Shown in pieces: positions 57,223-64,000 of a stretch of DNA of 64,000 bases. Every line of letters starts with the position of its first letter. The first letter of the stretch is position 1. Both the position numbers and the translations under genes were made by a program. The DNA is from Massilia sp. Mn16-1_5 (lineage in GTDB: Bacteria > Pseudomonadota > Gammaproteobacteria > Burkholderiales > Burkholderiaceae_D), in contig NZ_PPXQ01000007.1 of assembly GCF_004798585.1 (NCBI RefSeq), positions 124,001 through 188,000 on the forward strand, given 5' to 3'. A model generated the notes under the pieces. The model did no database searches. It saw nothing but the letters and a program-made list of their open reading frames with translations, and was not told where the DNA came from.

Positions 57223-57666
57223 CTAGTCGACCCAGTTCACGCGTTCGAATTTGTTGCGGAACTCTTCGGGCATGACCACGACCTGGCTGGTTTTGTAGTT
57301 GTAGAAGACGAAGCCGGACTTGGCCATCGCGACCAGGGCCTTGTCCTTCGGGCGCGTGATGCGGAAAGTGATGTCGCCGCCGTACTTGTTGAAGTCCATG
57401 ACGCCGACTTCGAACAGGAGCTGGTCGCGCGCATGGGCTTCGGCGCGGTAGGTCGTGGCCAGGTCGGTGACGATGATGCCGGTGCCGTCGCGCTCGGTTT
57501 CGGGGACGCCGAACTCGAACAGGAAGCGGGCGCGCGCCTCGGAGATCATCGAGATCATCGAGTCGTTGCCGAGGTGGTTCGCACCGTTGATGTCGGTGAC
57601 CCGGACCGTCAGCGGCGTGGAATAGTAATACTGGTCTTCGGGGAAGTGGAGGTTTAAGCGTGCCAT
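57223..57666 (-). CDS. acyl-CoA thioesterase, 4HBT hotdog family
   Basis: The 147-residue product fits the single-hotdog thioesterase family: YSTPLTVRVTDINGANHLGN, where D-x-N-G-A-N-H-x-G-N is the active-site region after the first strand, then ISEARARFLFEFGVPE and ATTYRAEAHARDQLLFEVGV. The substrate is probably an acyl-CoA. The gene stands alone between the sigma operon and a sugar dehydrogenase; link to the beta-oxidation cluster 50 kb away is not implied. Confidence 0.83.
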   Translation of the reverse strand: MARLNLHFPEDQYYYSTPLTVRVTDINGANHLGNDSMISMISEARARFLFEFGVPETERDGTGIIVTDLATTYRAEAHARDQLLFEVGVMDFNKYGGDITFRITRPKDKALVAMAKSGFVFYNYKTSQVVVMPEEFRNKFERVNWVD

Positions 57667-57685
57667 CGCCCCATTCTACCTTGCC

Positions 57686-59155
57686 TCAAGTTCCGCTGCC
57701 CCGTACCAGTTTGAAGATGCGCCCGTTCGCGCTGACCACGTACAGCTCGCCCGCGCCGTCGCGCCCGAAGGAGACGACCTGGCCGGCGCCCGTCAGGTTC
57801 CAGTCGCGCTGCTCGACGATGCCGGCGCCGCTGGCGAAGAAGCTCTTAATGTAGCCGCGGCAGTAATCCGAATAGAAATAGCGGCCGGCCAGCTCGGGAA
57901 TCGCCGGTCCCCGATAGACATAGCCACCGGTAATGGAGCAGCCATTCACGTCGTTGGCGCCATGCTCGTATTCGAACACGGGCAGCGTCAGGCCGTTGCG
58001 GTCGCAGGTCGTCGCGTCGTAGCAAGCGCTTCCTTCCAGAATGTCCCAGCCGTAATTGAGGCCGGCTTGCGAGCTGCTGGCGAGATTCACCTCCTCGCGC
58101 GCATCCTGTCCGACGTCGGCAATGTAGAGCTGCTCGCCGTCGAAGGCGTAGCGCCACGGGTTGCGCAGACCCGCGGCCCAGATCTCGGGCCGGCGTCCCG
58201 GCTGGTTCAGGTAGGGATTGGTGGAGGGAATCGTGTAGGGCTGGCCGCTGGTGGCCGTGCGCACGTCCACGCGCAGCAGCTTGCCGAGCAGGACGTTCAG
58301 GTTTTGCGCATTCCCGAACGGGTCGCCGGCGCCGCCGCCATCGCCTAGCCCCGCATACAGCATGCCGTCCGGCCCGAAGGCGACCAGACCGCCGAAGTGG
58401 TTGGTGAACTGCGGATGGGCCACGCGCAGGATGGTCAGTGCGGAGGTCGGATCGGCAAGGTTCGGCGTGGGCGAGCTGGCGTAGCGTTCGACGACGATGT
58501 TCTGGGCCGGGTCGGTGTAATACAGGTAGAAGTAACCGTTGCTGGCGAAGTTGGGGTCGAAGGCCATCGACAGCAGCCCGCCTTCGCCGGTCGTGAACAC
58601 GTTGGCGCTGATGTCGATCCAGGGCTGGGCCAGCACGGCGCCGTTGCGCACGACGCGCACCACGCCGCGCCGCTCGACCACGAACAGGCGGTCGTCCCCA
58701 GGCGGGGCGGTGACGAAGGTGGGACTGGTGAAGCTAGGCCCGATGTCGGACAGCGCCAGGCTCAGGTTGGCGCCGGCGTAGGCCACCGCCGCACTGGCGG
58801 TGGCGCCGGCCGTCACCACCACGCTCTGGGTGGCGGGCGTGGGCGTATAGGTGGCGCTGCCGAGGGTGACGCTGGACGCGGCCACGCTGTAGCTGCCGGG
58901 CGCGAGGTTGGCGAGCAGCTGGGTGGAGCTCAGGTCTTGCGAGTAATTGTTGGGGCCGGTGACGCGCACGGCCCCGTTCACGCCGGCGGGCAGGGCCGTG
59001 ATCGACACCTGCAGCGAACCGGTGGTCGCGGCCGGTGGAGAAGTGGCTGGCGTGCCGGGATTGCCGCCGCCACCGCCGCAGCCGGCCAGCAGCAGCACAT
59101 ATAGCAGCACAAGCGCCAGCGGCAGGATGAGCATCCGTACGCGATCGACCAGCAT
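57686..59155 (-). CDS. PQQ-type sugar dehydrogenase lipoprotein with N-terminal beta domain
   Basis: The 489-residue product has a lipoprotein signal ending LLLAGC, followed by a glycine run and a Thr/Ala/Pro linker. Residues about 45-130 form a small beta domain (LQVSITALPAGVNGAVRVTG, PEGA/carboxypeptidase-regulatory-like). The rest is the glucose/sorbosone dehydrogenase six-bladed propeller: TFVTAPPGDDRLFVVERRGV, LLSMAFDPNFASNGYFYLYY, LYAGLGDGGGAGDPFGNAQN and NPWRYAFDGEQLYIADVGQD. Enzymes of this fold oxidise aldoses with PQQ in the periplasm. No PQQ biosynthesis genes are in the window. TGGAGG precedes the ATG; a second ATG at 59134 also retains the lipobox. Confidence 0.85.
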   Translation of the reverse strand: MLVDRVRMLILPLALVLLYVLLLAGCGGGGGNPGTPATSPPAATTGSLQVSITALPAGVNGAVRVTGPNNYSQDLSSTQLLANLAPGSYSVAASSVTLGSATYTPTPATQSVVVTAGATASAAVAYAGANLSLALSDIGPSFTSPTFVTAPPGDDRLFVVERRGVVRVVRNGAVLAQPWIDISANVFTTGEGGLLSMAFDPNFASNGYFYLYYTDPAQNIVVERYASSPTPNLADPTSALTILRVAHPQFTNHFGGLVAFGPDGMLYAGLGDGGGAGDPFGNAQNLNVLLGKLLRVDVRTATSGQPYTIPSTNPYLNQPGRRPEIWAAGLRNPWRYAFDGEQLYIADVGQDAREEVNLASSSQAGLNYGWDILEGSACYDATTCDRNGLTLPVFEYEHGANDVNGCSITGGYVYRGPAIPELAGRYFYSDYCRGYIKSFFASGAGIVEQRDWNLTGAGQVVSFGRDGAGELYVVSANGRIFKLVRGSGT

Positions 59156-59236
59156 GGGGCCTCCACAGGAAACGGCATTCTGTGAGGCAGATTCTGCCAG
59201 TCTTATCGAAACTGCCGCGCGCGCCAGCGCAGGGGC

Positions 59237-59536
59237 TTATGGCGCCGCGGGCGCGCGCTGGCGGGTCCGGGCGACGATACCTTGAGGATCGATCAGGACG
59301 ACAAATTCGGCAAAACGCCCACCACCCGCAGGCGATTGGTAGAGCCAGCTTTCGTAGCCGCTGTCGAAGACGACTGCCTTGGTCTTGCCGAACGCGGCCA
59401 ACAATTCGGCCTTGGTGGTGCGGCCTGGCACGATCGAGGAGGACAGGCGCTCGGCCGGTACTTGCGTGCCGATGGTGGCCTGGCCGGTGGCGCAGCCGGC
59501 CAGCACGAGGCTCATCAAGAGGGCAGCGGCTTTCAT
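59237..59536 (-). CDS. small outer-membrane lipoprotein
   Basis: The 99-residue product starts MKAAALLMSLVLAGCATGQ with a clear lipobox LAGC. The mature part contains IVPGRTTKAELLAAFGKTKA and YESWLYQSPAGGGRFAEFVV, the pattern of SmpA/OmlA (BamE-like) lipoproteins, where a short P-G-x-T-x-x-x-v-x-x-x-l-G motif is typical. Its ATG overlaps the stop of the upstream gene by four bases (ATGA), so they are co-translated. A longer in-frame reading upstream to 59677 has no signal sequence and was rejected. Confidence 0.78.
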   Translation of the reverse strand: MKAAALLMSLVLAGCATGQATIGTQVPAERLSSSIVPGRTTKAELLAAFGKTKAVVFDSGYESWLYQSPAGGGRFAEFVVLIDPQGIVARTRQRAPAAP

Positions 59537-60363
59537 TGCTGCACCTCCGCCGCTGGTGCCGATACTGGCGCGGCGGGGGCCGCGGGCGTCATGTAGTCGA
59601 ATTCGACCAGGGTATCGTCGGGCCAGCTGCGGTCCCAGAGCGGCGCGTAATAGGTGCGGTCCAGCAGCACCTGGCAATCGCAGAAGCGCAGCATCTCCGG
59701 CGTCTGGTCGCCGCCGGCGTAGAGCATCTTGAAGGGCAGGTCCTCGACCCGCTCGCCGGCGCGCAGGCGCACGCCGAACAGGGGGCGGTCGGCGAAGAAC
59801 AGGTAATTGCCTTCAGGGCTATTGCAGACGTGGTCGGCGCTGAGCAGCGCGCTCGACAGCCAGGCGAACATCTGCGAGTTGTTCGATACCAGTCCGGCTT
59901 CGGTGCCGACGCGGCATTCCAGGCGCAGGTCGCCCAGGCGGCGCGTGTCGGGCGGCAAGCCAGGCGTGCGGATCAGGGCACGCCAGGTCATGCTGGTGGT
60001 CTTGCGGTTGGCAAGCACGGCGGCGTCTTCGCGCAGGGCCTGCTCATTACGGGGAAGAACGAAACTGTTGTCGGGCCCGACCGGCACCGGCACCGAGACC
60101 GTGTCGCCGGCCACGCGCAGGGTGATGCCGTCCATCTTGACGTCGGGGGTACGCGGCAGCAGCTGGAAACGCAGCGGCGCATTGGGGGCGAAGGCATGCT
60201 CGCGCTCGAAGCGTTCCATGCCTTTGATCATCTTGCGGTAGGATTTGTCGACCGGGTCGCGTGTCGTAGAAACATTGACCTTCGCAACAGGCTCCTGCGC
60301 CGCACTTCCTCCCGCCGCCGGGACGGCAAGAACGAGGAAGAGGGTGGGCAGGAGCAGGCGCAT
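59533..60363 (-). CDS. secreted hypothetical protein
   Basis: The 276-residue product has a signal peptide (LLLPTLFLVLAVPAAGGSAA). The mature protein is beta-rich, with four cysteines (LECRVG, HVCNSPEG, FCDCQVL) that could form two disulfides. It ends in an Ala/Pro tail (PAAPAAPVSAPAAEVQQ). No family is recognised. It is the middle gene of a three-gene minus-strand set: an M15-type peptidase 8 bases upstream and a lipoprotein overlapping by 4 bases downstream. This suggests a cell-envelope role. Confidence 0.72.
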   Translation of the reverse strand: MRLLLPTLFLVLAVPAAGGSAAQEPVAKVNVSTTRDPVDKSYRKMIKGMERFEREHAFAPNAPLRFQLLPRTPDVKMDGITLRVAGDTVSVPVPVGPDNSFVLPRNEQALREDAAVLANRKTTSMTWRALIRTPGLPPDTRRLGDLRLECRVGTEAGLVSNNSQMFAWLSSALLSADHVCNSPEGNYLFFADRPLFGVRLRAGERVEDLPFKMLYAGGDQTPEMLRFCDCQVLLDRTYYAPLWDRSWPDDTLVEFDYMTPAAPAAPVSAPAAEVQQ

Positions 60364-60371
60364 GCGCTAGC

Positions 60372-60908
60372 TTACCAGTAACGGACCCGGCCGGTATCCA
60401 TGTGGACGAATTGCGAATCCGGGTAGTAGCCGACACCGCCAGCCTTCATCGACATGGCAGCCTTGTGCAACTGGGCCAGGTTCTTGCCCGGCATGCGGAT
60501 GTCGATGGCCTTGCCGTCCATGTGCATGCTGTGCTTGGCCACGCCGCTGGAGTTGGCATGCAGCTTGGCGTTCGATTCGGGCGAACGGTAGCCGGAAATC
60601 ACGTGCAGTATCTGGTTGTCGCCGAATTTATCGCCGACATCGTTGAGTAACAAAATCAGCTTTGGATCCATCTCTGCGATCTTGTCGTTGCGATGGTCGC
60701 GCAGCAGCTTATTGATGTCTTTCAGTGCGTCTGGAATGAACTGGCCTTCGGCCCAGAAAACACTACGCAGGCTTTCACCAGTATGAGTGTTGTACAGGCG
60801 CAGGACGCGTTCGGCAGGAGCGGGCTGGGCAGCTTTGGCCAGGGCCGGCATGCCGATGGCGGATGCGAGCACAACAGAGCTTTTGAGGAAAGAGCGTCGC
60901 TGGTTCAT
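60372..60908 (-). CDS. Tat-exported peptidoglycan endopeptidase-like protein, DUF882/M15 (MepK-like)
   Basis: The 178-residue product begins with a twin-arginine signal (NQRRSFLKSSVVLASAIGMP). The DUF882/peptidase M15 domain follows: RVLRLYNTHTGESL, VISGYRSPESNAKLHANSSG, then KHSMHMDGKAIDIRM with the zinc-binding His and Asp, and SQFVHMDTGRVRYW with the last His. E. coli MepK (YcbK) of this family cuts D-Ala-mDAP and LD cross-links in murein. It heads a three-gene operon with a secreted protein and a lipoprotein. Confidence 0.88.
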   Translation of the reverse strand: MNQRRSFLKSSVVLASAIGMPALAKAAQPAPAERVLRLYNTHTGESLRSVFWAEGQFIPDALKDINKLLRDHRNDKIAEMDPKLILLLNDVGDKFGDNQILHVISGYRSPESNAKLHANSSGVAKHSMHMDGKAIDIRMPGKNLAQLHKAAMSMKAGGVGYYPDSQFVHMDTGRVRYW

Positions 60909-61028
60909 GGAACATCCTTACGCAAGTTCAGAAACAAAGATGATACTCCGATTTCGCTCCCTGTGCAGCGAGAACGCGGTTTTTGCGCCACGATGACGGT
61001 TAGATAACAACTTTTAAAGGGGTTTTGC

Positions 61029-62210
61029 ATGCAAATCAGTCAACTCAAGTGCCGAATGTTAACTCTTGCGTGCCTGGGCGCTACCGCTCTACCGGCGCTG
61101 CCGGCGCTGGCCCAGGTTCAGGCCAGCGGCGAACCGCCGGCAATCAAGGGTTGGCGCGCCGAGACCGTCACCGCGGCCCTGCCGCAAGCCTGGGCCATGG
61201 CCTGGCTGCCCGACGGCCGCATGCTCGTGACGGGGAAGGAGGGGACACTGCACCTGGTCGCCGCGGGCAAGGTGCAGGATGTGCCCCTGGAGGGCTTGCC
61301 CAAGCTGATGACGAGCGGCCAGGGCGGCCTGCTCGACATCGCCATTCATCCGGCGGACAAGGGCCCGAACATCCGCGTCTACCTGACCATGGCGAATGGC
61401 AGCAACAGCGAGAACCGGACCATCCTGGTGCAGGGTGTGTTCGACGGCAAAAAGCTCGGCGGCATCAAGACCTTGTTCACGGCCTCTCCCTCGAAGAGCG
61501 GCGGCCAGCACTTCGGCTCGCGCCTGGCCTGGATGGCGGACGGCACCCTGTTGATGAGCATCGGCGACGGCGGCAATCCTCCCCAGCGGGTCGGCAACAT
61601 GCTGGCGCGCGACCAGGCCCAGTACCTCGGCAGCCACAACGGTTCGCTCCTGCGCCTGACGGCCGAGGGCAAGCCGGCGCCGGGCAATCCGCTGGCTACG
61701 CGCGCCGGCGCGCTGCCGGAAATCTGGTCTTATGGGCACCGCAATATCCAGGGCCTGACAGTCGATGCGGCGAGCGGACGCGTGTATGCCAGCGAGCACG
61801 GCCCGCGCGGCGGCGACGAAATCAACCGCATCGAGGGCGGCAAGAACTACGGCTGGCCGCTGCAGAGCTTCGGTGCCGATTACAGCACGCGCGAACCGAT
61901 CGGCAAGACCAGCGTGCCCGGCATGGTCGACCCGCTGGTCGCCTGGGTGCCGTCGCCGGCGCCCTCGGGCCTCGTGCTGTACACCGGCAGCGCTTTCCCG
62001 CAATGGCGCGGCAGCCTGTTCAGCGGCAGCCTGGCCGGCATGGACCTGCGCCGCATCGTTTTCGACGGCAACGGCAAGGTGGTACGCCAGGAAAAGCTCG
62101 ATATCGGCAAGCGCGTGCGCGACGTGCGCCAAGGGCCGGACGGGCACCTGTACGTGTTGACCGACGAGGACAAGTCGGCGTTGCTGCGCATTGTGCCCGA
62201 CAAATCCTGA
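61029..62210 (+). CDS. PQQ-dependent aldose sugar dehydrogenase (YliI/Asd-like)
   Basis: The 393-residue product has a signal peptide (LACLGATALPALPALAQ) and a complete glucose/sorbosone dehydrogenase propeller: TVTAALPQAWAMAWLPDGRM, GQGGLLDIAIHPA, SGGQHFGSRLAWMADGTLLM, and YASEHGPRGGDEINRIEGGK, which carries residues that bind PQQ and calcium in this family. Compared with the gene at 57686 it lacks a lipobox and the extra N-terminal beta domain and is closer to E. coli YliI. GGGG lies 7-10 bases before the ATG. Confidence 0.88.
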   Translation: MQISQLKCRMLTLACLGATALPALPALAQVQASGEPPAIKGWRAETVTAALPQAWAMAWLPDGRMLVTGKEGTLHLVAAGKVQDVPLEGLPKLMTSGQGGLLDIAIHPADKGPNIRVYLTMANGSNSENRTILVQGVFDGKKLGGIKTLFTASPSKSGGQHFGSRLAWMADGTLLMSIGDGGNPPQRVGNMLARDQAQYLGSHNGSLLRLTAEGKPAPGNPLATRAGALPEIWSYGHRNIQGLTVDAASGRVYASEHGPRGGDEINRIEGGKNYGWPLQSFGADYSTREPIGKTSVPGMVDPLVAWVPSPAPSGLVLYTGSAFPQWRGSLFSGSLAGMDLRRIVFDGNGKVVRQEKLDIGKRVRDVRQGPDGHLYVLTDEDKSALLRIVPDKS

Positions 62211-62271
62211 GTACTGGCGCGTGCGCCGCGGCTTGATCGTTTCGCCGATACTTGCCATCAAGGAGGAAACG

Positions 62272-62862
62272 ATGGACGACTTTTCGATCGATCTGGCCGG
62301 CACGGCCCTGGTGCTGATTGACCTACAAAACGGCAACATGGCGCGCGAACTGGCGCCGTATTCGGCGCAAGCCGTGCTCGGCAACTGCGTGCTGCTGGCG
62401 CAGGAAATGCGCAACCGCGGCGGCATGGTGGTGTTCGTGCGGGTGCTGATGAACGAGCTGCAAGCGCCGCCCGCGGATGCGCCCCTGCGCGCGCCAGGCT
62501 CGCCGCCGCCTCCGCCTGACGCTTCCCACTTCGCACCGGAAGCGGGCGTGGAGGCGACCGACATTGTGATCACCAAGCGGCAATGGGGCGCCTTCTACGG
62601 TACCGAGCTCGACCAGCTGCTGCGGCGCAGGCACATCAAGACGTTGATCCTGGGCGGCATCGTCACGAATATCGGCGTCGAATCGACGGCGCGCGCGGCC
62701 TACGACCGCGGCTACGGCCTGGTATTTGCCGAGGATGCGATGAGCGGCATCACGGCCGAGGCGCACGAGTTTGCGTGCAAGAACATGTTCAGGATGATGG
62801 GGAAAGTGAGGACCACCGCCGAGTTGATCGACGCGTTGCAGGCGGGGACCGGCGAAGCGTAG
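62272..62862 (+). CDS. isochorismatase-family hydrolase, YecD-like, without catalytic Cys
   Basis: The 196-residue product starts at the ATG preceded by AAGGAGG. It has the isochorismatase fold: ALVLIDLQNGNM with the catalytic Asp, TKRQWGAFYGTELDQLLRRR with the catalytic Lys, and GGIVTNIGVESTARAAYDRG. In the last motif cysteine hydrolases have C in T-N-x-C-V; here it is Gly. YecD and isochorismatases such as EntB also lack this Cys, so the activity, if any, is not a cysteine amidase. A Pro/Ala-rich insert (APGSPPPPPDASH) lies near residue 80. Confidence 0.83.
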   Translation: MDDFSIDLAGTALVLIDLQNGNMARELAPYSAQAVLGNCVLLAQEMRNRGGMVVFVRVLMNELQAPPADAPLRAPGSPPPPPDASHFAPEAGVEATDIVITKRQWGAFYGTELDQLLRRRHIKTLILGGIVTNIGVESTARAAYDRGYGLVFAEDAMSGITAEAHEFACKNMFRMMGKVRTTAELIDALQAGTGEA

Positions 62863-62898
62863 GCGGCCTTGGATTGGCGCCGCGTGTCCTCACGCGGT

Positions 62899-62917
62899 GC
62901 ACGCGGGCATGCCCGCC

Positions 62918-62921
<4 letters not shown>
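62899..62921. repeat. single REP-like palindrome
   Basis: CACGCGGGCATGCCCGCC followed by CTAC is the same GGGCATGCCC-core unit as in the 6.1-kb element. Its CTA is the stop codon (TAG on the minus strand) of the luciferase-like gene. Confidence 0.8.
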
Positions 62922-63913
<992 letters not shown>

Positions 63914-64000
63914 GATACGCCGAAGGATTTTTTCGCGCTGGACGAGGCCTGAAAATGCGGCGCGGCAAGGACTCGGCGTAAAGATTGACCGGCAGAACTT
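63914..64000. other. window end, upstream region of the LLM gene
   Basis: The last 87 bases contain no supported gene and presumably hold the promoter of the minus-strand oxidoreductase gene. Confidence 0.4.

Overview
The window looks like chromosomal DNA of a high-GC betaproteobacterium, most likely Oxalobacteraceae (Massilia/Telluria-like). This is inferred from gene content: a PhaM-type polyhydroxybutyrate granule protein, a FadN-type beta-oxidation operon, TamAB, MnmC, many c-di-GMP and two-component proteins, and short GTAGGGTGG-type palindromes near gene ends. No rRNA, tRNA, CRISPR array or prophage was seen.

Layout: (1) 1-7.5 kb is a fatty-acid beta-oxidation operon: a truncated TetR regulator, acyl-CoA dehydrogenase, hydroxyacyl-CoA dehydrogenase/enoyl-CoA hydratase fusion, thiolase and a second enoyl-CoA hydratase. 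(2) 7.8-17.3 kb carries an MHYT hybrid histidine kinase, an Fsr-like MFS pump, a triple-PAS GGDEF/EAL protein, a Tat-exported phosphoesterase and a DUF4142 protein. (3) 17.4-25.4 kb carries tag, mnmC, a sensorless kinase paired with a REC-TPR regulator, and a very large membrane patatin. (4) 25.5-28.2 kb has phaM and two tandem DUF3108 genes. (5) 28.5-33.4 kb is a tight three-gene operon that I read as a MukBEF/MksBEF/Wadjet-like SMC condensin (kleisin-like, MukE-like, SMC ATPase) with no nuclease subunit next to it. (6) 33.4-39.5 kb holds an orphan branched-chain-type substrate-binding protein with a palindromic operator, a LysR regulator, a solitary TnpB with an intact RuvC site lodged between the LysR gene and a MobA-like flavin hydroxylase, and dense palindromic repeats. 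(7) 39.5-48.4 kb has tamB-tamA, queC and two small proline-rich proteins. (8) 48.4-54.9 kb has a GAF-GAF kinase facing a REC/HD-GYP regulator across a paired repeat, a Nei-type glycosylase and two DUF3016 paralogues. (9) 55-64 kb has an ECF sigma factor with a putative anti-sigma and a secreted protein, a thioesterase, two PQQ-type sugar dehydrogenases, a peptidoglycan peptidase operon, a YecD-like hydrolase and a luciferase-like oxidoreductase.

The main candidates for unusual biology are the SMC operon (28509-33402), the lone TnpB (36041-37378), the palindromic repeat family whose cores vary but stay self-complementary and which supplies stop codons to some genes, the patatin whose catalytic Ser and Asp motifs are separated by about 740 residues including a multi-span membrane region, and an MnmC with an apparently dead methyltransferase half. 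Family assignments come from motifs read by eye; no database search was possible.
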